Positions 55,742 to 63,463 are shown, counted from the first letter of the stretch. The stretch: DNA of 64,000 nt from Terrisporobacter glycolicus ATCC 14880 = DSM 1288 (GCF_036812735.1 NZ_CP117523.1:3286001-3350000); one strand, 5' to 3'. The notes: a model not told the origin generated them from the letters alone. Made by a program: numbers and translations.

Positions 55742-55822
55742 TTATTGAAAATTATTAAATTGTTTTAAATTTATGTATAAACTATTTTGTTTTGGTGAAA
55801 CTAGTACTATAAAATCAAACAT
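55742..55822 (-). CDS. Possible 26-codon small ORF
   Basis: GGGGGAG lies seven bases before an ATG that opens MFDFIVLVSPKQNSLYINLK and six more residues. The ribosome binding site is unusually strong for a chance ORF and follows directly on the 11-bp hairpin at 55842-55871. The peptide has no match I recognise. It could be a leader peptide, a small toxin or spurious. Confidence 0.3.
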   Translation of the reverse strand: MFDFIVLVSPKQNSLYINLKQFNNFQ

Positions 55823-55841
55823 ACTCAATCTCCCCCATTTA

Positions 55842-55878
55842 GGCTTCTATTTTCCCCCATAAATAGAAGCCCTTTTTT
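55842..55878 (+). terminator. Plus-strand terminator-like hairpin without a plus-strand gene
   Basis: GGCTTCTATTT (55842-55852) pairs perfectly with AAATAGAAGCC (55861-55871), and C plus T6 follows on the plus strand. There is no plus-strand coding gene upstream for about 20 kb. On the minus strand the same hairpin shows ATGGGGGA in its loop, repeating the GGGGGA of the small ORF's ribosome binding site. The remaining parts of the 55628-55946 gap hold nothing else I recognise. Confidence 0.6.
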
Positions 55879-55881
55879 ACA

Positions 55882-55932
55882 TAAAAAAGTACCTTATATA
55901 GTTAAATAAGTTTTAACTGTATAAGGCACTTT
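55882..55932 (-). terminator. Terminator of the LytTR-HK-YhfC-DUF3887 operon
   Basis: AAGTGCCTTATACAGTTAAA pairs with TTTAACTATATAAGGTACTT (two mismatches), followed by T6 on the minus strand. Confidence 0.75.
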
Positions 55933-55946
55933 CTTACTTTTATAAT

Positions 55947-56339
55947 TTATTTAATATAAAATCCTGTAAGCTTCATATCTTTATTGTAGCTTATAGTAAA
56001 TTTAACATTCCCATTTTCAAATTTAGATATAATTACGACTGTAGCTTGGTCTCCATTTCCTACTACCGCTTCTTTATCAAAAGAATCAAATTTCCCCAAA
56101 CCTTTAGCCATAGGCCCCCAAACTTCCTTTATTTTTTCTGTTACTCCTGCATCTATAAATTCTTTTCCTGACATTTCTTTTATTTTATCATATTCCTCAT
56201 TGCATAACATTTGAATAACTTTTTCTGTAGTTGTCTTTAACTGTTCTTCATTAAAATCATCACTTAATTCGTTCGAAGAACATCCCCCTAACACTACACA
56301 TCCTAAAGTTATCATTAAAAATAATCTTAATTTTTTCAT
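55947..56339 (-). CDS. DUF3887 lipoprotein
   Basis: A 130-aa protein with a signal peptide and lipobox VLGGC (Cys about 20). The mature part matches the DUF3887 look: an alpha-helix FNEEQLKTTTEKVIQMLCNE with a later VWGPMAKGLGKFDSF and beta strands ATVVIISKFENG and VKFTISYNKDMKLTGFYI. It is the last gene of the LytTR/YhfC operon, one base after yhfC. Function unknown; perhaps an extracytoplasmic sensor or cargo of the protease. Confidence 0.8.
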   Translation of the reverse strand: MKKLRLFLMITLGCVVLGGCSSNELSDDFNEEQLKTTTEKVIQMLCNEEYDKIKEMSGKEFIDAGVTEKIKEVWGPMAKGLGKFDSFDKEAVVGNGDQATVVIISKFENGNVKFTISYNKDMKLTGFYIK

Positions 56340-56340
56340 T

Positions 56341-57069
56341 TTACTCCTCCATTTTAGTAAACTTCAATTTTAATTTATATATTAAATATAAAAATCCTAA
56401 TCCCCAAATTAGTAGATATATTTCAATACCTATAGTTCCCATATTAAATATTTGCGGTAAAATACCTATTCCTGCATCTATTATTCCATGAAGTATAATA
56501 GCAATAAATAAGTAAGAAATTTTATTTAGTCTTACTGAATATAATACAATTATTGAAAGGCCTACATGTACACTTAGTACAAATAACCTTTCCATTCCCA
56601 TCATAAAAGCATTTGTTATACTCAAACCTGAAGCTTCAAGTAAATTATGACTAAATGAAAGAATAATTGCGTTTATTCCTACTATAAGCAATGCCTCTAT
56701 AGCCCAATGCCCAAAACCAAAGCTAAGTCCATCATCATATTTTTGATTATTTTTCATGAAATATTTAAACCCTATATATCGCCCTACTTCTTCAAAAATA
56801 CCTGCAGTTAATCCTAAAAATATACTATACAAATAAGGATTTAAACTTAGCCTCATGTACCAAATTTGATTTGGAAACACATAAGATAATAAGGGAAGTC
56901 TTAACATAATTTGAGATATAAAAAATACTAAAACACCTACTATAAAAGGTTTTAATTTTTGTTTTTTGCGAACCATGTAGTAAATAAGCATTAATATTGG
57001 AGTCACAAATGAAATTACAAAACTTATTACTAAACCTATTTTAGTTCCTATTTCAATCACTTTATTCAC
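56341..57069 (-). CDS. YhfC-family intramembrane glutamic-type protease
   Basis: A 242-aa protein with about seven membrane helices. The CPBP/YhfC catalytic motif FEEVGRYIGFKYF is at about residue 91 (Glu-Glu followed by Arg), FGHWAIEALLIV supplies the next His (about 118), and ILHGIIDAGIG the last His (about 195). YhfC proteins are predicted relatives of the CAAX/Rce1-type proteases. The gene lies between the sensor kinase and the DUF3887 lipoprotein, so it may process a component of that signalling group; this is inference. Confidence 0.82.
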   Translation of the reverse strand: MNKVIEIGTKIGLVISFVISFVTPILMLIYYMVRKKQKLKPFIVGVLVFFISQIMLRLPLLSYVFPNQIWYMRLSLNPYLYSIFLGLTAGIFEEVGRYIGFKYFMKNNQKYDDGLSFGFGHWAIEALLIVGINAIILSFSHNLLEASGLSITNAFMMGMERLFVLSVHVGLSIIVLYSVRLNKISYLFIAIILHGIIDAGIGILPQIFNMGTIGIEIYLLIWGLGFLYLIYKLKLKFTKMEE

Positions 57070-57079
57070 TTCCTAATTA

Positions 57080-58390
57080 TTAATTTGGAATTACAATATT
57101 AACTTTAAATTCATGCTCATTAAAATCAATAACTAAGCTACCTTCATATTTTTCTAAAGTCTTTCTTATATTTTCTAAGCCTAAGCCATCATGGTTAATT
57201 TTTGTACTTTTAATTTTTTTATTTTTCATAGTTGGTTTTTCTTTCATGGAATTTACTATATTTATAACTATAAAATCATTAAATTTATTCACATGAAATT
57301 TTATATAGCTATTATTTTCCACTTTTTTTGCTGCTTCTATAGAATTATCCAAAAGGTTTGCAAATATTGTTGTAATATCAATTTCTCTTATAAAATCAAG
57401 ATCTATCTCTCCTATTTTGCAATCAAAATCTATGTTAGTATTTTTTATGATTTGATATTTATCGTTTAAAATAATATTTAATATTCTATTACTTGTATAA
57501 TACTTTTGATTTAATTCGTTTAACATTAAATGAATATCCTTTGTATATTTCTTAGCCAAGTCTTCTTCCTTATTTTCATACAATCTTTCTATGGATTGTA
57601 AGTGATTTCTTACATCGTGAATTAATTTTCGAGATTCTTTATATTTACTTTCCAAATTATCATAATACTTGTGTTGTAACTCACTTTGTTGATAATACAA
57701 TTTAACTTCATTTTGCAAAGTATTATTCTTTGATACAGTATCAAAAATATGAGTTACATATATATTTAAAATCAGTATTAAAATTATGCTTACAACTAGC
57801 AAAACACTTTCTACAAATCCAGCATATAGTTGTAATAAGTAAACTAGAGTCATTATATAAATTACACTAAATAATGGAATAACTAAAAAAGTAAAACTTT
57901 GAATTTTGCTTATAACTTTAGCTTCACGTCTATTTATGAAATTTGTGAAAAGTTTTATGTAAACATATTCTATAATTCTAATTAAAAATATTACTATTAT
58001 TTGCAAGTAAGCTAAACTTGAAAAATAAAATCCACCATAAGATATTACAAAAGATATAAAGAAACTAACCAGTAAATCTACAAATAAAAAACAAAGAGCA
58101 AATATACAATAATATAATAAATAAAGTTTTGAATCATTATATAAAAAATGTCCTATTAGCAATATTCCACTTAAAAATGTAATCATATTTACTAAAATAT
58201 TTCCTGATAAAGCACTAAATGATAAGGCAATATTAAATAGTATAAATGCAAGTATATAACTTATCTTTTTTATATATATATTTCTATCTACTTTTTTCAT
58301 AAAATCAAAGCAAGCATAAACAATAAATACACTTCCTATGATTGGCAATATTAAATATGCAATTAGATCAATATAACTATTAATTTCCAC
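57080..58390 (-). CDS. AgrC-like sensor histidine kinase
   Basis: A 436-aa kinase with six or seven N-terminal membrane helices (about residues 8-215), then a cytoplasmic GHKL region. The phospho-acceptor His is in LIHDVRNHLQSIE (about 265), the N box is NLLDNSIEAAKK (about 345), and the G2 box is GLGLENIRKTLEKY (about 405). This is the HPK10/AgrC class that reads peptide signals in several Firmicutes. No agrB or agrD-like gene is visible nearby. It starts on the last base of the response regulator gene. Confidence 0.9.
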   Translation of the reverse strand: MEINSYIDLIAYLILPIIGSVFIVYACFDFMKKVDRNIYIKKISYILAFILFNIALSFSALSGNILVNMITFLSGILLIGHFLYNDSKLYLLYYCIFALCFLFVDLLVSFFISFVISYGGFYFSSLAYLQIIVIFLIRIIEYVYIKLFTNFINRREAKVISKIQSFTFLVIPLFSVIYIMTLVYLLQLYAGFVESVLLVVSIILILILNIYVTHIFDTVSKNNTLQNEVKLYYQQSELQHKYYDNLESKYKESRKLIHDVRNHLQSIERLYENKEEDLAKKYTKDIHLMLNELNQKYYTSNRILNIILNDKYQIIKNTNIDFDCKIGEIDLDFIREIDITTIFANLLDNSIEAAKKVENNSYIKFHVNKFNDFIVINIVNSMKEKPTMKNKKIKSTKINHDGLGLENIRKTLEKYEGSLVIDFNEHEFKVNIVIPN

Positions 58391-59106
58391 TACCCCCTTA
58401 TCTGTTTCTCAATATGATTACTAAGATAAATATTGAGAGTATTTCTAAACTCACTTGATTTTTTTTGAGATAAAGGTATTACACTTTCATCCATCATATA
58501 AATGTCATAACCCTTGATAGATTTCACATTATACAAATTTACTACAAAGCTTTTATGGGGCATTTCGAAACCAAAATTTTTCATTTTATCACTTATAGCT
58601 GAAATTTTATCTTTTATAATATAAGTCTTTTCACTTGTTCTCATAAGTATTTTTCTAGATACATATTCAAAATAATATATTTTCTTTACATCTATTCTTA
58701 CTAACCCATCTTCTGTCATAAAGTCCATTAAATATTCTTCATCTTCTTTCATGTAGGATAAAGCTTCATCAAGTTGTTCCTGAAGATCTTTTTCTTTAAT
58801 CGGTTTTATTAAATAACCAAATGCATGAACACTAAAAGCAGAAGACGTGTAGTCTGTATAATTTGTCACATAAATTATTTTTACTTTTTTATCGTAAGTC
58901 CTAATTTCTTTAGCTGTTTCTATTCCATTTATTCCCTCCATATCTATGTCTAAAAATATAATGTCAAATTTCTCTTCACTTTCTAGCAATTCTTCTCCAC
59001 TTTTATACAAGTGTATTTTCAAATCTTTTATCTTATAATTTTCTATTATTTCTTTTGTATGATTAAGGATGATTAAATCATCGTCACAAATAGCTATTTT
59101 AATCAT
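58390..59106 (-). CDS. LytTR-family response regulator (AgrA-like)
   Basis: The receiver domain opens IAICDDDLIILNHTKEI, has the phospho-acceptor Asp in DIIFLDIDMEGING (about residue 53), and ends with the GYLIKPIKEKDL Lys. The C-terminal LytTR DNA-binding domain (about 140-238) includes IYYFEYVSRKILMRT and MPHKSFVVNLYNVKSI. Length is 238 aa. It is the first gene of a four-gene operon and has paired direct repeats in its promoter, consistent with autoregulation. Confidence 0.92.
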   Translation of the reverse strand: MIKIAICDDDLIILNHTKEIIENYKIKDLKIHLYKSGEELLESEEKFDIIFLDIDMEGINGIETAKEIRTYDKKVKIIYVTNYTDYTSSAFSVHAFGYLIKPIKEKDLQEQLDEALSYMKEDEEYLMDFMTEDGLVRIDVKKIYYFEYVSRKILMRTSEKTYIIKDKISAISDKMKNFGFEMPHKSFVVNLYNVKSIKGYDIYMMDESVIPLSQKKSSEFRNTLNIYLSNHIEKQIRG

Positions 59107-59135
59107 TAATAATCTCTCTCCCCTTGCTTATTTTT

Positions 59136-59179
59136 ATTATATCTGCTTAAGAAATATAATATCAATAAGTCTGCTTAAG
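59136..59179 (-). promoter_or_regulatory. Promoter of the LytTR operon with two direct repeats
   Basis: TTGATA (59160-59165) and perfect TATAAT (59136-59141) are 18 bp apart on the minus strand. The 10-bp unit CTTAAGCAGA occurs twice: once inside the spacer, abutting the -10 (59142-59151), and once just upstream of the -35 (59170-59179), 28 bp apart. These are plausible sites for the LytTR protein. Confidence 0.65.
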
Positions 59180-59217
59180 GTATAGTTTTTTATACATAAG
59201 TTACAGTTAAATCATAA

Positions 59218-59252
59218 ATTAAAAATCCCTTGGCTATAAAAACCAAGGGATT
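59218..59252 (-). terminator. Terminator of the XRE-cupin gene
   Basis: AATCCCTTGG pairs perfectly with CCAAGGGATT around a 9-nt loop, followed by TTTAATTT on the minus strand. Confidence 0.8.
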
Positions 59253-59266
59253 ATATTTACTTCCTA

Positions 59267-59821
59267 TTAAAAAGATGGCGGTGTAACTGCAAATATCACC
59301 CGACATTCTTCATTACTCATGTTTTCCCATTTGTGTTGAGTAAGAGTAGGAATCTTAACACTATCTCCAGAATTCAACTCTATAACTGTATTCATCATAT
59401 AAAGGTTTACTTTCCCATTTATTACATAGGCAACTTCCTCTCCTTTATGACTAAATTGTTCATTTGATGAAGATTCATTTGCTGGTATTGTCATAAGAAC
59501 AAATTCTATATCTCCTTGTAAATTAGGTGTAAGCAACTCATAAGCCAAATTCTCATCATCTTCGAATACCATTTTTTTCCTTTTATTTTTCCTTACTACT
59601 AAATTTTCTGTATGCCTATCATTAATAAAAAAATTAAATAAAGGAATGTTTAAGGCATTGGAAATCTGCTTAATCGTGTTTAATGATGGGTTTGCAGTTC
59701 CTTTTTCTATTTGACTAAGTAAAGAAGAAGTTACACCTGTAAGATTTGCTAACTCCTTTATAGTTAACCCTTTTCTTTTTCTATATTCACAAATTTTTTT
59801 TGAAATTTCTACATCATTCAT
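59267..59821 (-). CDS. XRE-cupin transcriptional regulator
   Basis: A 184-aa regulator of the PuuR/SinR-cupin type. The HTH is YRKRKGLTIKELANLTGVTS and SLLSQIEKGTANPSL (about residues 13-47). The C-terminal cupin (about 110-180) has HKGEEVAYVINGKVNLYM and SGDSVKIPTLTQHKWEN, with possible metal or ligand His residues. GAGG precedes the ATG. It is transcribed away from alr, and the shared 211-bp region holds two promoters and two direct repeats, so control of alr and itself is likely. Ligand unknown. Confidence 0.88.
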   Translation of the reverse strand: MNDVEISKKICEYRKRKGLTIKELANLTGVTSSLLSQIEKGTANPSLNTIKQISNALNIPLFNFFINDRHTENLVVRKNKRKKMVFEDDENLAYELLTPNLQGDIEFVLMTIPANESSSNEQFSHKGEEVAYVINGKVNLYMMNTVIELNSGDSVKIPTLTQHKWENMSNEECRVIFAVTPPSF

Positions 59822-59866
59822 TGATTTTACCTCATTTTTATTTATTATAAAAAGATTTATTGAATA

Positions 59867-59895
59867 ATTATATCAATTATAGATATAATATGCAA
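59867..59895 (-). promoter_or_regulatory. Promoter of the XRE-cupin gene
   Basis: TTGCAT and perfect TATAAT are 17 bp apart on the minus strand. The -35 touches the first direct repeat at 59896. Confidence 0.7.
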
Positions 59896-59936
59896 TTTTA
59901 TTAAATTACATTTAATATTTTCAACTTTTATTAAAT
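59896..59936. promoter_or_regulatory. Candidate operator: two 11-bp direct repeats
   Basis: TTTTATTAAAT occurs at 59896-59906 and 59926-59936, exactly 30 bp apart (about three helical turns). One copy abuts the regulator's -35 and the other ends four bases before the alr -35. Confidence 0.55.
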
Positions 59937-59940
59937 ACAA

Positions 59941-59969
59941 TTGACTTTTCGTTTTTTGTATAGTATATT
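59941..59969 (+). promoter_or_regulatory. Promoter of alr
   Basis: TTGACT and TATATT are 17 bp apart on the plus strand, about 65 bp before the alr start codon. Confidence 0.7.
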
Positions 59970-60032
59970 TTAAATAAAATTAAACATTTGTAATAAAAAT
60001 CAAATTTAATCAAACAGAAAGGTCTATTAATT

Positions 60033-61187
60033 ATGATAAATTCAAGCACATGGGCAGAAATAAATTTAGAAAATATAAGATACAATGTAAACAGTGTAAA
60101 AAACGCATTAAAAGATGAAACTAAACTTTGTTGTGTAATAAAGGCAAACGCTTACGGACATGGTGCCGTAGAGGTTGCTAAGTTCTTAGAAAAGGAAAAT
60201 GTGGATTTTTTTTCTGTCGCTAGATTAGAAGAAGGTTTAGAGCTTTCTCAAAATAATATAAAAACTCCTATTTTATGTATGGGTTATATTGATAGTTGTA
60301 AATCACAACATGCTATAGATAATAATATAAGAATTACAGTGTATTCACTTGAAATGGCCGAAAATATTAATAGTTTGGCTAAAACAAGCAATAAAAAAGC
60401 TTATGTTCATATTAAATTAGATACAGGTATGAGTAGAATAGGTTTCTTAGTAAATGATAATTCTATTAATGATATAAAAAGAATATTCAATTTTGAAAAT
60501 ATAATTGTTGAAGGTATTTATACTCACTTTGCAAAAGCTGATGAAGTTAATAAAGATGCTACTTTCCATCAAATTTCAAAATATAATGAGGTTATAAAGG
60601 CATTAGAATCTGATAATTTAAATGTTCCTATAAAACACGTTTCTAATAGTGCTGCCATACTAGACTTAAGGGATTGTGATTTTAATATGGTTAGATTAGG
60701 CGTTTCTCTATACGGATGTTATCCTTCAGATGATGTTAGTAGAGAAATAGATTTAAAAACTTGCCTTGAGCTAAAAACTAAAATAAGCAATGTTAAAACT
60801 ATAGAAAAAGGAACTAGTGTTAGTTATGGAGGTACTTATACAGTCGATAAAGACACTAAAATAGCTACTATACCTATTGGTTACGCTGATGGCTTCCCTA
60901 GAACTCAAAAAAATCCAAAGGCATTTGTAAATGGTAGATTAGTTAATATTGTTGGTAGAATATGTATGGATCAAACTATGTTAGAAATACCAAATGATCT
61001 TGATGTAAATACGGAAGATGTAGTTACTTTAATTGGAAATATTGATGGTATAAAAATCGGTAATATTTCACAAAATGTAGATACTATAGACCACGAAGTT
61101 CTATGTAATATAAATAGAAGAGTAAATAGAATTTATTTAAGCAACGATGATAAATATACAGTAAGTTACACCCTATCAAATGATTAA
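60033..61187 (+). CDS. alr: Alanine racemase
   Basis: Alr interconverts L- and D-alanine for peptidoglycan. It is a fold-type III PLP enzyme of 384 aa: the cofactor Lys is in VIKANAYGHGAVE (about residue 38), the catalytic Tyr in SVSYGGTYT (about 265), and GRICMDQTMLEI at about 310. AAAGG precedes the ATG. It stands alone with its own terminator, opposite the XRE-cupin regulator. In such genomes a dedicated regulator suggests a catabolic, sporulation or stress-specific paralogue rather than the sole housekeeping racemase, but this is inference. Confidence 0.94.
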   Translation: MINSSTWAEINLENIRYNVNSVKNALKDETKLCCVIKANAYGHGAVEVAKFLEKENVDFFSVARLEEGLELSQNNIKTPILCMGYIDSCKSQHAIDNNIRITVYSLEMAENINSLAKTSNKKAYVHIKLDTGMSRIGFLVNDNSINDIKRIFNFENIIVEGIYTHFAKADEVNKDATFHQISKYNEVIKALESDNLNVPIKHVSNSAAILDLRDCDFNMVRLGVSLYGCYPSDDVSREIDLKTCLELKTKISNVKTIEKGTSVSYGGTYTVDKDTKIATIPIGYADGFPRTQKNPKAFVNGRLVNIVGRICMDQTMLEIPNDLDVNTEDVVTLIGNIDGIKIGNISQNVDTIDHEVLCNINRRVNRIYLSNDDKYTVSYTLSND

Positions 61188-61233
61188 TGTCTAAAAATTC
61201 ACTTGCTACATTTTGACAAGCTAATATTGTAAA

Positions 61234-61270
61234 GAAAATACCTAGAGAAATTCTCTAGGCATTTTCTTTT
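61234..61270 (+). terminator. Terminator after alr
   Basis: CCTAGAGAA pairs perfectly with TTCTCTAGG, extended by an A-rich 5' and T-rich 3' flank. The loop is only one base if fully paired, so the tip probably opens. Confidence 0.65.
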
Positions 61271-61324
61271 ATTAATATTTATCATCTAAAAATTATTTAT
61301 TTGCACTATATATTTTTATCTGAA

Positions 61325-61732
61325 TTATTTTGATTTACTTTTTATATGCTGAGCTACTTTGACATCCTCTCTTTTTATGTGATTAATTATCCAATTACCA
61401 ACCTTACTATTGATTTCTCCCACCAAGACAATGTTTGAACCCTCTGCTAAAAGTTTTTTATGTATATTTTCAACCTGTTCTACAAAGTGTTTATGATATT
61501 TCTTGTGATTATTGTAATCAGGGTAGTTATATTTCACTTGTAAAGCCTCTTCATGAGCAAAATGTGTTTTTGTATAAGAAGATAAAAATTTTACTGTTTT
61601 TTCTAATTCAGCTCTACCTTTACCCTTGCTACAAGCCTCTAACAAATCATTAATTGCTTTTATTAATTCCTTGTGCTCTGTATCAATTTGCATATTCCCT
61701 GTTAGTAAATCATTTGACCAATTATACGCCAT
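61325..61732 (-). CDS. Bacteriohemerythrin
   Basis: A 135-aa four-helix di-iron oxygen-binding protein. The ligand pattern is intact: MQIDTEHKELI (first His, about residue 20), THFAHEEALQ (HxxxE, about 60-64), HKKYHKHFVEQ (about 77-81) and INHIKREDVKVA (His and Asp, about 120-125). In anaerobes it may carry, sense or scavenge oxygen. The ATG at 61732 follows GGGAG; an upstream TTG adds five residues and overlaps it. An inverted repeat lies in its upstream region. Confidence 0.93.
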   Translation of the reverse strand: MAYNWSNDLLTGNMQIDTEHKELIKAINDLLEACSKGKGRAELEKTVKFLSSYTKTHFAHEEALQVKYNYPDYNNHKKYHKHFVEQVENIHKKLLAEGSNIVLVGEINSKVGNWIINHIKREDVKVAQHIKSKSK

Positions 61733-61765
61733 TTTTCTCCCTCTCAATCTACAGTTGTTTTGTGA

Positions 61766-61788
61766 AATGTTACTAGAATAGTAGCATT
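61766..61788. promoter_or_regulatory. Inverted repeat upstream of bacteriohemerythrin
   Basis: AATGTTACTA and TAGTAGCATT are inverted copies with one mismatch in ten and a 3-bp spacer. A TATAAT at 61805-61810 (minus strand) would place the repeat about 10-32 bp downstream of the start of transcription. It could be an operator or a leader hairpin. Confidence 0.45.
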
Positions 61789-61937
61789 TTATTATTCTAA
61801 GTTAATTATACGTCACAAAGTCCATATTTTTTATATTATAATTACAACTTTCAATAATTTTCTCAGCAAAAACTATAATTCTAATATGCTTATTATATAT
61901 TAATTAAGTAATTATATTTTTAATAATAAATTATAAA

Positions 61938-61990
61938 ATAAAAAACTATTTTGAATTTTGTCTAAAGACAAATACATTCAAAATAGTTTC
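61938..61990 (-). terminator. Terminator of ilvE
   Basis: AAACTATTTTGAAT pairs perfectly with ATTCAAAATAGTTT, with an inner TTGTC/GACAA stem, followed by T6 on the minus strand. Confidence 0.8.
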
Positions 61991-62030
61991 CATAATAATT
62001 TGTTTTAATTTAAACTTTTTATATCATAAA

Positions 62031-63059
62031 TTAATCAGCTATTACTTTTATCCAACCTTCTGGGGATTCTATTTTACCCATTTGTATTCCTGTTAATGTG
62101 TCATATAACTTTTTACAAATTGGACCCATTTCAGTTGTTCCATTTGAGAAGCATATTACTTCATCCTTATAAGTTACTTTACCAACTGGTGATAATACTG
62201 CTGCAGTTCCGCATAAAGCACATTCTGTAAAATCTTTTAATTCTTCTACATGTACTTCTCTTTCTTCAACTTCTAGTCCAAGGTATTCTTTTGCTACATG
62301 CATTAAAGAACGACGTGTTATTGATGGTAGTATAGTATCAGATTTTGGTGTAACTATCTTTTTATCCTTTGTTACAAATATAAAATTTGCTCCACCTGTT
62401 TCCTCAACTTTTGTTCTTGTTGCTGCATCTAGATACATATTTTCATCAAATCCATTTTCATGGGCAACTTGAAGTGCATGTAAACTCATAGCATAATTAA
62501 GTCCTGCTTTTACATGACCTGTACCATGTGGTGCTGCTCTATCATAATCACTTACACATATACTAAGTGGCTTAACTCCGCCCTTAAAATATGGTCCAAC
62601 AGGCGTTGTGAATACTCTGAATTGGAACTTTGTATCTGGTTTCACCCCTATAACTGATCCACTTCCAAATATATATGGTCTTATATATAATGTCCCCCCA
62701 CTTCCAAATGGTGGTACAAAATCAATATTAGCCAACACAACTTGCTCTATAGCGTCTAAGAACTTTTCCTGCGATATTATTGGCATATGAAGTCTTCTTG
62801 CTGAATCTGCCAAACGTTCAGCGTTAAGGTCCGGTCTAAATATAACTACCTTTCCATCTTCTGTTCTGTAAGCTTTTAAGCCTTCAAAACAAGTTTGTGC
62901 ATATTGTAAAACCCCTGCACATTCATTAATTACAACATTTGAATCTTCTGTTAAAATTCCTTCATCCCAAGTTCCATGATCATAATTAGATACATATCTT
63001 TTAGCAGTTTGTCTATAATCAAACCCTAAGTTTTTCCAATCTAGATTTATATTTTCCAT
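62031..63059 (-). CDS. ilvE: Branched-chain amino acid aminotransferase
   Basis: IlvE transfers amino groups to and from Leu, Ile and Val. It is a fold-type IV PLP enzyme of 342 aa. Family segments: QTCFEGLKAYRTEDG, FRPDLNAERLADSARRL, the cofactor Lys region GHVKAGLNYAMSLHA (about residue 190), YLDAATRTKVEETGGANFI, and ALCGTAAVLSPVG near the C-terminus. The ATG at 63059 (MENINLDW) follows AGGAGGGG; an upstream in-frame ATG adds 16 residues without a ribosome binding site. No other ilv genes are in the window. Confidence 0.95.
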   Translation of the reverse strand: MENINLDWKNLGFDYRQTAKRYVSNYDHGTWDEGILTEDSNVVINECAGVLQYAQTCFEGLKAYRTEDGKVVIFRPDLNAERLADSARRLHMPIISQEKFLDAIEQVVLANIDFVPPFGSGGTLYIRPYIFGSGSVIGVKPDTKFQFRVFTTPVGPYFKGGVKPLSICVSDYDRAAPHGTGHVKAGLNYAMSLHALQVAHENGFDENMYLDAATRTKVEETGGANFIFVTKDKKIVTPKSDTILPSITRRSLMHVAKEYLGLEVEEREVHVEELKDFTECALCGTAAVLSPVGKVTYKDEVICFSNGTTEMGPICKKLYDTLTGIQMGKIESPEGWIKVIAD

Positions 63060-63095
63060 GTTACCCCTCCTAAATCTATTTTTAAAGTCCTTTAT

Positions 63096-63124
63096 ATTAT
63101 AATACACCTAGCTTTTTAATACAA
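63096..63124 (-). promoter_or_regulatory. Promoter of ilvE
   Basis: TTGTAT and perfect TATAAT are 17 bp apart on the minus strand, about 35 bp before the start codon. Confidence 0.7.
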
Positions 63125-63145
63125 TTTATAGATTTTTCAAAATAG

Positions 63146-63177
63146 AAAAAGGAATATTTATATAAATATTCCTTTTC
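63146..63177 (-). terminator. Terminator of the HMA-domain gene
   Basis: AAAAGGAATATTTA pairs perfectly with TAAATATTCCTTTT, followed by a T-rich stretch on the minus strand. Confidence 0.8.
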
Positions 63178-63224
63178 ATCAGATATAAATCATTTTATTT
63201 ATATCAATTTATCTAATTTTTAAT

Positions 63225-63437
63225 TTATTCTACACTTATTAAGTTAAAACCTAAATCTTCTATTAATTCTTTAACTTTTTCAATATCTACAGTATCATCC
63301 ATATCTACAACAGCATACTTTCCATCTAAATTAACTTCTATGACCTCTACCCCCGCAATATCTTCTGTTAGAACATCTTTTAAATTTGCCACACAATGGC
63401 TACATCTCATTCCTTCAATAGATAACTTTCTTTTCAT
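63225..63437 (-). CDS. Heavy-metal-associated (CopZ-like) protein
   Basis: A 70-aa single HMA domain. The metal-binding loop GMRCSHCVANLK (CxxC at about residues 12-15) and the fold IEGM..VNLDGKYAVVDM..EKVKELIEDLGF are standard for copper chaperones. No copper ATPase is encoded beside it in the window, so a role in copper handling is by family. It follows the substrate-binding protein gene by 26 bp and may be co-transcribed. Confidence 0.88.
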   Translation of the reverse strand: MKRKLSIEGMRCSHCVANLKDVLTEDIAGVEVIEVNLDGKYAVVDMDDTVDIEKVKELIEDLGFNLISVE

Positions 63438-63463
63438 GTAGTTATTCCTCCTGTTAAATTAGT

